Source: Acanthamoeba lenticulata (lineage: Eukaryota > Discosea > Longamoebia > Acanthamoebidae). From it: a DNA stretch of 13,709 nt. The DNA lies in NCBI GenBank assembly GCA_002179805.1, contig NAVB01001838.1, forward strand, positions 1 through 13,709, read 5' to 3'. Made by a program: the position numbers and the translations under genes. The notes beneath the pieces were generated by a model. It saw nothing but the letters and a program-made list of their open reading frames with translations, was not told where the DNA came from and made no database searches. Below are positions 1 through 7,810 of the stretch, piece by piece. Position 1 is the first letter of the stretch. Every line of letters starts with the position of its first letter.

Positions 1-1408
1 TCGCCCTCGTGGATGAGCACTCGACCGGGTTGGGTCAAGTTTTTCTGATATTATTGGTTTGGTGTTAGCGGTGAGCAACATTGGCCGCGTGGCGATAGTG
101 TATGGACGACGCACGGGGTATTTGCCGGTGAGCCGCTTCTGGAGCTCGGCCAGCTGCTCCAGATTCTGCTTCTTGCGCACACTTTCATTCACCAGCAGCG
201 CCACCTCGCTCACCTAACTCATCACCATCGCCATCACCATCATTAACATCAATACAGATAAAGACTCCGCAGCACAAGAGAGGGCGTAGGTTGGGCCGCA
301 CCCGCTCGAGGGCGTTGGTGAGGGCCGTGTAGTCCGGGTGCGATGGCGATGTGAACTTGATCAGTTGCTGCAGCGCGCCAAACAAGAGCAAGCACGCATG
401 CACGGTGATGGCGTGAGCTCATCAAAACGCCAAGCAAAGGCAAGGGCTGGGGCAGGGGCTGGGGCGACCTCGAGGAGCATCTTGTATCTCGGGATGCGCT
501 GGATGGGCATGATGAGCAGCGACGGCAAGTCCAGCAGGTTGTTTGTCTCTTTTTGTTTCTGATATGTGCGCAAAGTGAAGTGGACCACCAGAGTCAGACT
601 GGCTGGTGGATGGAGTGCGCATGTGCGGTGTGTGTCGACGTACGTTGAGGAATTCGGCAAAGGAGGAGGAGGACTTCTCGGAGAGCTTGAGGACGAGGGC
701 CGTCACATTGTGAAAATTGGAGCAGTACTCGCTGTACAGCCGCAGCCACGGGATCTGCTCGACACCAAGCCAAAGAGCGAAAACGAATAACGAGATCACG
801 GTGAGCTCTCCGTTCGGGGAGGGGAAGAACATGAAGTGGAAAGGAATGGCAAGGATAAGAGAAGTCCGGACCAGCTTGTTCATGGCATCACCCAGCACCG
901 AGTCATCGGTCCACACCGAGATGCGCTTCTCCAGTGTTTCCAATAATTCTCTGTAGCGAAAGGTGTCAGAGGGCCACGTCAGCACAGAAGAAAGGGGTGA
1001 AGTCACCTGTTGATAATGAGGATATGCTCGATATTGCCAAAAATGAAGGCCACCTTGGGCTTGGGGATGATGTTCAGCTGCCGCATGGGCTTGAGGTAGA
1101 ACTGTTCAACACGAAAAGTTACATAATTAATATTAAAATTATTAATAAAATTAAACATGCAAAAGCACAAATAAATGAGAGAACTAACCTTGACAAGAAG
1201 CTCCAAGCTGGCGACATAGCTCTTCTCTGTGTCATAAATCTCACGCGCGGCGCGGCTCCTTTTTGTCTGGATTACGGATCCTGGTGGATGACAACAACGA
1301 TTTATTGATTAAAATTGTTCTGCGTACGGCCAATTGGGGCACATGACGAGCAGTACCTTGGTCTTCGGCCACGGCTTCGGCAGGAGGCGGCGAGCCGTTG
1401 TCCATCAT
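1..1408 (-). CDS. RhoGEF: DH domain and start of PH domain (partial, runs off left edge)
   Basis: Guanine-nucleotide exchange factor for Rho-family GTPases, acting on actin and membrane signalling. Exons (plus coordinates, transcribed right to left): 1357-1408, 1189-1280, 1007-1101, 872-950, 644-754, 469-558, 302-367, 115-213 and <1-44. All phases agree, giving 242 residues so far. The start ATGATG at 1403-1408 has an in-frame TAA just upstream. Visible DH regions are the first helix (EIYDTEKSYVASLELLVK, about residues 31-48), FYLKP...FGNIE (49-73), LRLYSEYC, and the conserved CR3 helix with IMPIQRIPRYKMLLE (159-173), then HPDYTAL and VNESVRKKQNLEQLAELQ. The last visible exon encodes LTQPGRVLIHEG, the usual entry into the PH domain. 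Only about 20 residues precede the DH domain, so if the first exon is right this is a compact RhoGEF. Introns are 56-117 bp; two donors are weak (GTCGCC, GTCCGG). Domain identity is secure; exact junctions are inferred. Confidence 0.9.
444..464 (+). other. Four-tract G-quadruplex-like motif inside a RhoGEF intron
   Basis: One run of GGG and three of GGGG are separated by two-base loops (CT, CA, CT). This matches the G-quadruplex pattern on the plus strand. It lies in the 101-bp intron at 368-468, four bases from the donor. The RhoGEF is read from the minus strand, so the transcript is C-rich here. Whether it folds or affects splicing cannot be told from sequence. Confidence 0.6.
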
Positions 1409-1833
1409 TGGCAAAATTGACGCGAATTAATTCAAAACTGTGGTTGAGATTGCCTTCTCCTGCGCCTAATCCTTCCAGGCAGCTCGACAAAGTGTGTACA
1501 GCAACACAAGTCCCCTTTAAACGAGTTTATGCGCCCAACGTTGGCCTCGTGGTTTCGGCTCCTTTTTCTTTTGCCGTCGCGGGCTTAAGTTGCTTTCGTA
1601 AGTTTGAGTTTGCCCACAGCAGCACCACAGCATAGGCTGTCAAGTGTCCCAACCAGCAACCAAGGGCGCCAGTGAGTCGCGATGACTGCCGCACACTGCG
1701 GTGCGGCCCTCTCCCGCGGCCGGGTGATCCCCGCCCATCGCGGCAACACCCGCCAATAGACCTAGACTGTGTCGCGTGCTGCAGCGACGTTAGCGGGTCA
1801 ACCTGCAGCGCTGCTTGTTCGACACCAGCAGTC
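1409..1833. other. Divergent intergenic region between the RhoGEF and TSUP genes
   Basis: These 425 bases separate the start codons of two divergently transcribed genes, so they should hold both promoters and 5' UTRs. I see no clear TATA box, tRNA or repeat. The plus-strand frame of the TSUP gene stays open back to an ATG at 1672, but the extra 54 residues are Cys-, Pro- and Arg-rich and unlike the transporter, so I treat them as 5' UTR. Confidence 0.5.
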
Positions 1834-3108
1834 ATGGACGAAGGGAGCACGGAGGGCCAGTTCGTGCAGGACTGGTGGCCGCTGGCTGCTCTCTTCCTTG
1901 CGGCATTGCTGGCCTCGGTCACGTCAGCCCTGACAGCATTTGGGCTGGCCATCATCTTCCACGTCGTGCTGCAGACTCTCTTCATCTTCGACTTGCTTCA
2001 AGTCGACCTGCCGTATGTGGTGGTCTACCTCCTCGTGATGGGCCCCGTGACCCTTTGGCCGATTTTCATTCTTTATCGAAAAGAGATCGATTGGCGGCTC
2101 TTCGGCCTCATCTTCCCGCCCAAGGTTGTCTTCACATTTGTGGGCACCTACTTCCTCGTCTCCTTCGACTCGGCTACGCTCAAGAAGGTGCTCGGCGCCA
2201 TCCTTCTCGTCTTCTCCATCTGGAAATGCTACGTCGAATTCCGAGAACCTCTGTCGAGGTTCTGGCGCAAGCTTCGAGACCGGCAAGTGGAACACGCTGA
2301 TTCTTTTCTCGATGAATCCTCAGATGAGGAAGAAGAGAAGATGAAAGAGCCGCTACTTGAATCGGTTAAAGTCGAGAGCGTACAGGACCGCCCGGCGAGA
2401 CCACCCTTCTCCAACGCCATGATCGCGTTGATCGTGGTGTGCGCCATCGGCTCAGGCCTCATGGGTGGCATGTTTGGTGTCAGCGGCCCGCCACTCATGA
2501 TCATCATCACCTTGGCGCCTCTCGAGAAGGGTCCTTTGTACGCACCTTCTGTAAACTATCATCTGTACGGGCTCTATTTAATAGTCCTTTGTGTGGTTGA
2601 TGGTGGTGGGGATCAAGGCGATCAACCTTCATCGGCATCTTTGCGCTGACGAACATCCCGCAGTCCTACTTCCTCTACCGCCAAGACCTCTTCTCCTGGG
2701 ACGAGGTCCCGGCCTACGCCGCGGTGATCACTGGGGGCCTGCTGGGCACTTGTGTGGGCAATGCCCTCTACAAATACATGTCCACTCAGGCACGTGCTCA
2801 CCAACACACGCACCACAACACTTGGTGTCTAGCTGAAGACTCACAAGAACACGCTCACACAGATGCTGATGCGCGGAATCCTGTTCTTGCTGCTCTGCTC
2901 GTGCCTCACTCTGCTGGACCTGCCCAACTGGGCGCTCATCACCTTCTGCGTGGTCTTTGTTGTCGGCACGGTCGGCTTCGTGCTCACCAACGCATTCCTC
3001 AATCATCACACAGCAATCGCTCCTCCTCTCTTGGACAAGCCGAGCCGACTTCACCACCACCGCTACAACGAGTCGTCCCACCCCAGTTCTACTCGTCCAC
3101 TGCCATGA
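1834..3108 (+). CDS. TauE/SafE (TSUP) family membrane transporter
   Basis: Predicted multi-pass membrane protein of the TSUP family, whose known members export sulfite, sulfoacetate or related organic anions; the substrate here is unknown. Exons are 1834-2537, 2618-2789 and about 2863-3108, giving about 373 residues. The sequence shows two hydrophobic halves (about residues 14-131 and 194-350) separated by a charged, acidic loop (SSDEEEEKMKEPLLES, about 162-177) that is probably cytosolic. The second half opens with the family signature GLMGGMFGVSGPPLMI (about 208-223). Intron 1 (donor GTACGC, phase 2) joins LEKGPL to RSTFIGIFALTN, as the family requires. Intron 2 has no GT donor in the right phase; CAG|GCACGT gives a GC-AG intron ending at CACACAG (2862), or at 2847 or 2838 with a few more residues. 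The C-terminal tail is polar and His/Ser/Pro-rich. The family is clear; the third exon boundary is not. Confidence 0.85.
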
Positions 3109-3130
3109 AGCAGTAGTAAACCAAAAATGC

Positions 3131-3190
3131 ATGTGGAAAAGGTTGAGTCTTTGTCAACGTAGACGTCTCTCTCTTCACAATAGGGATAGA
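3131..3190 (+). repeat. Degenerate direct repeat, left copy
   Basis: This stretch shares ordered blocks with 3486-3547: GTGGAAA, TGAGTCTTTGT, CAACGTA, GTCTCT and GATAGAAG, with small gaps between them. The two copies flank the amidohydrolase fragment. The order and number of shared blocks make chance similarity unlikely, but the copies have diverged. Confidence 0.55.
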
Positions 3191-3394
3191 AGCTTGACCG
3201 TGAACGCCGCCCGAATGAACGGGACCGGCGACTTCCTCGGCCTGGTGAAGGAGGGCTACGCCGCCGACTTCACCGTTCTCGACCGCAACCTGCTCCTCGT
3301 CGCACCAGAGGAGATCCAACAGGCAAAGGTCTTCATGACCTGCGTGAACAGCGACATCAAGTTTGATGCCATGCCCGGCAAACAACATGAATGA
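3191..3394 (+). pseudogene. Orphan C-terminal fragment of an amidohydrolase
   Basis: The plus frame encodes about 67 residues typical of the C-terminal end of metal-dependent amidohydrolases, probably the amidohydrolase-3 (YtcJ-like) group: SLTVNAARMNG, then GLVKEGYAADFTVLDRN, then a final strand resembling VFMTCVNSDIKF, and a TGA stop at 3392-3394. In this family the segment closes the composite beta-sandwich after the TIM barrel. The barrel with its His/Asp metal ligands is absent: upstream lie only the 3' UTR of the TSUP gene and stop codons, and I see no compatible upstream exon. It is best read as a relic or misplaced last exon of a gene copy. It could be a last exon of a longer unrecognised transcript, but that would require splicing across the TSUP gene. 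Confidence 0.6.
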
Positions 3395-3485
3395 ATGAAA
3401 TCTCACACGAGAGCTACAACAGCAAAGGCTCTCAGTGGGTGGCCTCCTCGCCATGTTGTTGGTCATAGGCCTCAAAGCTTTCATA

Positions 3486-3547
3486 GGTGGAAATGAGTCT
3501 TTGTTGTTATCAACGTAGTCTCTACAAAAGGGGTAAGTGATAGAAGG
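3486..3547 (+). repeat. Degenerate direct repeat, right copy
   Basis: This is the partner of 3131-3190, sharing TGAGTCTTTGT, CAACGTA, GTCTCT and GATAGAAG in the same order. It lies just downstream of the P450 stop codon (that gene reads leftward), so it may belong to the P450 3' UTR. A duplication of this 3' flank could have accompanied arrival of the amidohydrolase piece. Confidence 0.55.
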
Positions 3548-3584
3548 GATGAAGTGGAAAGTGGGGGAAGGAGGTGTTCAGATT

Positions 3585-5458
3585 CTACATGGCGCTCACC
3601 GAAGACGCGCCAGCAGGCAGCGGCGCAGTGGCGCCCGTGACGGGGCACACTCCAGGGGAGGCCAGAAGCTTCTCGTCGTCGGTCTTGGCGACCAGCGAGG
3701 GCTGGTTGTGCGCGTCGTAGCCCATCGGGCACTTGCCGGGCCTCGTGGCGAAGCCACCGGCCGACATCATGCCGATTGGGGCCGGCTCGGCCATCGGGGC
3801 CATGGCGGCCTGCGTGCCGGTGGTGGTGTGGCCGAGGAGGGTCGACTTGCCGGTCGACGTGGAGGACACGCGGGGCCGGAAGCCTTCGATCAGGACGCCG
3901 TCGGCGGGCGTGGGCGGGAGATCGGTGATCTTGTAGCCGGTCTTCTGGCCGGCGGTCCAAGTCCAGTCAAAGTCGCGGGCGACGCGCGCGGCGAGGGACT
4001 TCATCATGAGGGTCGTCAGGGTCTCGCCGGCGCACTTGTGGTTGGTGTAGAGGTCGGAGCCGCTCTGCTGGAGGACCGTGAAGCGCTCGTCGACGGTGCG
4101 CTTGTGCTCGCCGGCCTCAAACCGCTCCGGCATGAACGCGTCGGGCTGGGAGTAGACGCGCGGGTCGCGGTGCACGCCGTGGATGCCGAGGATGAGGCTC
4201 CAGCCCTGCGGGAAGATCATCCCGTTGTACTCGAACGTGCGGCGGACGCGGCCCATCATCAGCGGGACACACGGGTAGAACCGCCGCACCTCGTTGGCGA
4301 TGGCCTCGCCGTAGGCCAGCTGGTCGAGCCAGGCCTTGTTGCCGTAATAGTCGTCGGCGGGCATCTCGCTCATAAGCTGGTTGACATCGTTGCGCAGCCG
4401 GCTGAGGACCTGCGGGAAGTCGTGCAGGGCGGCCATCATCCAGGTGGTCAGGTAGGCACCGATGACGGTCGGGCGGATGAGGTTGAGCAGCTCGGCCGAG
4501 GCCATCTCGGCCGAGATCAACTCGCCGTCCTCGTGGCGCGTCTTGGCCACGGCCGCCAGGATGGTGCCGTCGGGACGCTCGCCGCGGCGCTGCTGCTCGA
4601 CGAGCGAGAGCAGCCACGACTGGAGGCTCCTGCGGGACTTGTTGACGCGCCAGATGCGCGAGCCCGGGACGCGAAGGTGCGGGACGGCACCAAAGGACTC
4701 GATGACGTGGACGATCTGGCGGCGGCGGATGTTGACGGCCTCGTGGGTCGGGTCGAAGATGCCCAGCACGTAGGCCATGGCGAATTCCGTGTGCAGGTTG
4801 AACAGCTCCTCGCGCAGCCGCAGCGGGCCGTGCTGGCTGGCCATGGCCCAGCGCAAGGCATACTTGTCGAGCGTGCGGGCCCAGATGGCGATGTAGGTCT
4901 CCAGCTTGTCGGGGGTGAAGTTGGCCATGACCTGCGCCTTTCGGGCGATGTGCGCCGAGCCGTCAAGGCCCGAAGTCGTTCCGCGGCCAAAGAAGTACTT
5001 GGTCAAGTGGGGCGCTGCAGTTTGACCAATAAACAAAGCGCAAAGGTCAGTTTTTGAATAATCTGCAGAATCATCACGAATATGATGTGACCACACGAAC
5101 CGTTGGCATTGGTCCGAATGCAGTAGTTTTCGTCGAAGAAAAGCTTGGCCTCTTCGGCGCCAGTGATGGCGATGCAAGGCTCGGCGAAGAGGTGTGTGAT
5201 GAAAACGGGGGAGTTGTATTTGAGCGCGCGGCGGCGGAAGAACTCGTAGCCGTCCTTGTGGAGGAACGAGGCGTTCTCGCCGAGGAAGGTGCCCGGGGGC
5301 AGGTGGGAGTCGGGCGACAGCACGACGCGGTCAGCCACGTCCTTGGCCGTGGCGGCCTGCTTCTTCACCCGGCGTTCTGCTCGCTTGCGAGAGTAGAAGG
5401 TCGGGTTGAGGATGTTGCGGGCGTTGAGCGGTTCGCGGGGCGGGTTATTGGGCAGCAT
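3585..5458 (-). CDS. Cytochrome P450, CYP152-like (fatty-acid peroxygenase type)
   Basis: Predicted haem-thiolate enzyme of 595 residues. Known CYP152 enzymes use hydrogen peroxide to hydroxylate or decarboxylate fatty acids without a reductase; the reaction here is inferred. Exons are 5101-5458 and 3585-5014, with an 86-bp phase-1 intron (GTTCGT...CTGCAG). Family signs are FLHKDGYEFF near residue 66, LDGSAHIARK (136-145), the I-helix pair Arg300-Pro301 in LIRPTV (the Arg-Pro that binds the substrate carboxylate in CYP152, replacing the usual acid-Thr pair), ExxR in NEVRRFYP (E361, R364), HRDPRVYSQPDAFMPERF (402-419), and the haem loop SGSDLYTNHKCAGE with axial Cys447. No N-terminal membrane anchor is visible; the first 50 residues are basic and polar. 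An extra tail after about residue 500 carries GKCPMG (Cys548) and GVCPVTG (Cys576). Start: first ATG of the open frame. Confidence 0.92.
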
Positions 5459-5994
5459 GTTGGATGTGATCGGTGTGTGGTGTTGTGTAGTCTGGAAGAT
5501 GTGTGTTGACTGTCGAGCTGGGCTTCACAAGGAAAAGAGGAGCTAGTGTGCGTACTGAGGTTGTGCGTTTTGGATTGAAGAACTGATATCCCTCCTTGCC
5601 CTTTTATTTGGTGGAGGAGTTCTTGCCCTCCTCAAAGTCAGGTGCGAGATGACAGCACCGTCCTTTCTTCTCCGCTGTTTTTTACTCAATTTTCTATCTC
5701 GACTGCAGCCTCGGATTGCGCAGGAATTCATAAGAAATTAAATGCAAGTTGCAGACATCTACTTGCCCTTTCCTTGCCCTGCACAGCTGGTCTTGCTGGA
5801 GGGCGAATGGGCACCTTTCTTACTTTTATCTGATTCTTCACACCGGAGTCTGATCACCAATTAGAGAAACAGGGACCGTCTATTGGTCAACTCTCTGTAT
5901 TGCCACAAATTAGGTGAACGTCGTCTCCTCCCCTTATCTCTGCGTCGGCGAACGCTTATTCTTCCGTTCCTCCCCGGCCTACACTCACAGTACC
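5459..5994. other. Divergent intergenic region between the P450 and Cache genes
   Basis: These 536 bases lie between the start codons of two divergent genes and should hold both promoters. The region is less GC-rich than the flanking genes, with T-rich stretches and several copies of CTTGCCCT (5596, 5623, 5763, 5773). CCAAT-like motifs occur at 5857 and, inverted, near 5883. I see no reading frame with coding character and no RNA gene. Confidence 0.5.
5601..5609 (-). promoter_or_regulatory. Possible TATA-like element for the P450 gene
   Basis: The minus strand reads AAATAAAAG about 145 bases upstream of the P450 start codon. It is the most TATA-like motif in the interval. Position and composition are the only evidence. 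Confidence 0.3.
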
Positions 5995-7029
5995 ATGACT
6001 GCCTCCGGCTTCATGCCCGCGCTCCTTCTCGTTGTGCTTCTTCTCGGACTTGCCGCGGCCGAACCCAGCGCCAACCTGCAAGGCAGCGCTGACTGTTTTG
6101 CCCAGATCTTGGCCGCTTCTCTGGCCCGGTTGACCCTCAACAACGCCTACGTGTGCACGCTCTCCAAGAACGGCGTCCTGACAGGGCTGGCCGTTGACTC
6201 TTATAACGCGTTCGGCCCCAACCACGGCTACCCGACCTTGCAGGGCGAAGATGAGAGCTTCTTCGAGAGTTATTACGGCAGCTCCGACGGCCGGTACGTC
6301 GCCGTGGCTCGCGTCAACAGCACCTCGAACAGCGGCATCGGCTACTACATGGCCAACGTAACGAGCCGCGTTTCCTACTTGCTCGACTCCAACGGCCAGC
6401 TCACGGACACGCTCAACGCCATTCAGGACTATGACGTCAACGTCCGGCCGTGGTTCGTCGGCGCCGTCAATTCTGAATCGGGCGATTATGTTACTACCAC
6501 GCCTTATCGCTTCTCGCTCAACACCCTGCGCGTCACTTCCGCTCGGGTGTGCACCACCGCCGCTCCGCCGCCCCCGGTTCGCGCTTTGACCAGGGTGGTG
6601 GCCGGCGCCGACATCACGCTCGACGTCCTCGCCACCAACGCGCTCACGTCCGCCCGCTGCCCGCTGTTCAACTCGGATGAGGGCGTCGTGCTGGTGGTCA
6701 ACGCCAAGGGCGAGCTTCTCATGCGCAGTGGCGAAGGAGTGCCCGAGGTCGTCAATGCCACCGAGATCGACGGTCTTATCGGCGCGGCGGCCCGCCAAGT
6801 GGAGGCGCTCAACCAGGGCCAGTGGTACAGCGCGCAGTCGGGCGTCTTCACGTTCAACGGGGTTGAGTACTCTGCGTTCGCCTACCCAATCGATCAATCC
6901 AACGGCGGCAAGGTCGACCTCTCGGCCTGGGGCTGGACCGTCATTACCGTCCAGCGGTCTTCCACCTTGTGCGGAGCGTCGACTTCTGCCGCATCGGCTC
7001 TTCTTCCTCCGCTTCACTTCATCATGTGA
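5995..7029 (+). CDS. Secreted Cache-domain protein, truncated relative to membrane receptors
   Basis: Single-exon, 344-residue protein. It has a clear signal peptide (residues 1 to about 22: hydrophobic LLLVVLLLGLAAAE with Ala-x-Ala before the likely cleavage point) followed by an extracellular sensor of the double-Cache type. The hallmark is YDVNVRPWF (146-154), matching the Cache 'RPWY' motif. Then come GADITLDVL (204-212) and a second lobe with VVLVVNAKGELLMRSG (230-245), where a Cache strand pair is expected. Predicted N-glycosylation sites are at Asn108, 121 and 254. In amoebae such domains usually sit outside a membrane helix joined to a cyclase or kinase. Here the protein ends about 25 residues after WGWTVITVQR with no hydrophobic helix or catalytic domain, and I find none in downstream frames. 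It may be a soluble decoy or binding protein, or a decayed receptor. The ligand is unknown. Confidence 0.72.
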   Translation: MTASGFMPALLLVVLLLGLAAAEPSANLQGSADCFAQILAASLARLTLNNAYVCTLSKNGVLTGLAVDSYNAFGPNHGYPTLQGEDESFFESYYGSSDGRYVAVARVNSTSNSGIGYYMANVTSRVSYLLDSNGQLTDTLNAIQDYDVNVRPWFVGAVNSESGDYVTTTPYRFSLNTLRVTSARVCTTAAPPPPVRALTRVVAGADITLDVLATNALTSARCPLFNSDEGVVLVVNAKGELLMRSGEGVPEVVNATEIDGLIGAAARQVEALNQGQWYSAQSGVFTFNGVEYSAFAYPIDQSNGGKVDLSAWGWTVITVQRSSTLCGASTSAASALLPPLHFIM

Positions 7030-7639
7030 TCAGCTGCTCTCTCTCTCGAGTCATTTGTTGTACCAATCATTTTTGTCTTTGTAAACAAACTGATCATGAC
7101 AAACCAAGTCACTGGGGACGAGAGTCGTGGTCGGAGCGCGATCGTTGCCGAACGGGCAAATGAGTAGCCGCAGGAACCGTGGCTCGAGGGTCTGCTCCGA
7201 TGACCACCTCTTACCTCCGCGAGTGTCGCCCACCTCGGTCGCCGGCTGCGTTGATGCCGTCCACGGTCCCCGTGAGGAACGTCTTTCTCGTTCTGTCCTA
7301 CCTCCAACTGGGCAGGGCTGCTGCTGGCAGCGGCGTCGTCTACTCTTGCTCGTTGGGGCCAGGGGGGGGGGAACGGTCGTTTGGCATCAAAGCTGGCCAC
7401 CAACATCCCGCCCATGGGCATCGCGGCGAACGGCCTCGAGCGCGACGTCTTCCGAGGGGGCGTCGGACCATGTTGGACGCCTCAGGGACGTTCTGAGCCT
7501 CGCTGGCCTTGATCAAGCGCTCTCTGCAGTTCAAAGTGGAGCTCAGCCTCTCAGCCCACCTGGTCCTCACCGCAAAGCAGCCACACCTTTTTATCAGAAT
7601 TATTCGGCAATTTTCATGCGACTTGCTAGGCCAAATGAG
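7030..7639. other. Intergenic region with no gene that can be assigned
   Basis: It begins with the T-rich 3' flank of the Cache gene. Several short open frames exist on both strands with high third-position GC (for example minus strand 7390-7540), but none continues for long, none matches a family I recognise, and they shift frame relative to each other. They could be remnants of a decayed gene or simply a product of base composition. A run of ten G lies at 7362-7371. Confidence 0.45.
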
Positions 7640-7763
7640 ATAAGCCTCGCAGGTGCGCACGTCCCACGGACAGCCGTGGGACGAGATGACCTGCCAACTG
7701 GCCGCCAGAGAGAAGCACAAGGACGTGCTCGAGTGGGCCCGTGCCAATGGCTGCCCGCAGTAA
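7640..7763 (+). pseudogene. Ankyrin-repeat remnant on the plus strand
   Basis: On the plus strand 7661-7763 encodes SHGQPWDEMTCQLAARE followed by HKDVLEWARANGCPQ and a TAA stop. This is one full unit of the same ankyrin-like repeat found in the gene at 7811-9004, but in the opposite orientation. No F-box or further repeat unit can be read upstream in any plus frame. On the minus strand, the same palindromic stretch begins another partial unit (HGCPWDVRTCEA) that ends at once. This looks like debris of a repeat gene broken and inverted. It could also be the last exon of a gene whose upstream exons I cannot recognise. Confidence 0.5.
7661..7682. repeat. Inverted repeat at the junction of two opposed ankyrin units
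   Basis: Nine-base arms GTCCCACGG and CCGTGGGAC are separated by four bases. Each arm encodes the PWD core of an ankyrin-like unit, one on each strand, so the palindrome marks where two oppositely oriented units meet. Confidence 0.7.
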
Positions 7764-7810
7764 GAAAAGGTGGCCCCCATTTCCTTGATGATGTATGTGT
7801 TCCAAACAAA

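Noticed and set aside
1672..1833. In-frame upstream ATG extending the TSUP protein by 54 residues
   Set aside because: The extension is Cys/Arg/Pro-rich and unlike a transporter N-terminus. The ATG at 1834 directly precedes the first membrane segment.
3537..5057. 506-codon plus-strand open frame opposite the P450 gene
   Set aside because: It is a shadow of the P450 coding strand: Gly/Arg/Val/Ala-rich with no motif, produced by high third-position GC.
5956..7017. 353-codon minus-strand open frame opposite the Cache gene
   Set aside because: No domain or signal is seen. The plus strand has a signal peptide and Cache motifs, so this is a GC-driven shadow.
7240..7340. Plus-strand VRNVFLVLSYLQLGRAAAG, faintly like an F-box that might belong to the ankyrin remnant at 7661
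   Set aside because: It lacks the LP start and the Val-Cys-x-x-Trp end, and no splice path connects it to the ankyrin unit.
7014..7421. 135-codon minus-strand open frame with some good codon bias and donor-like GTAAGA/GTAGGA sites
   Set aside because: Neighbouring pieces with similar bias fall in different frames, none resembles a known family, and no full exon chain could be built.
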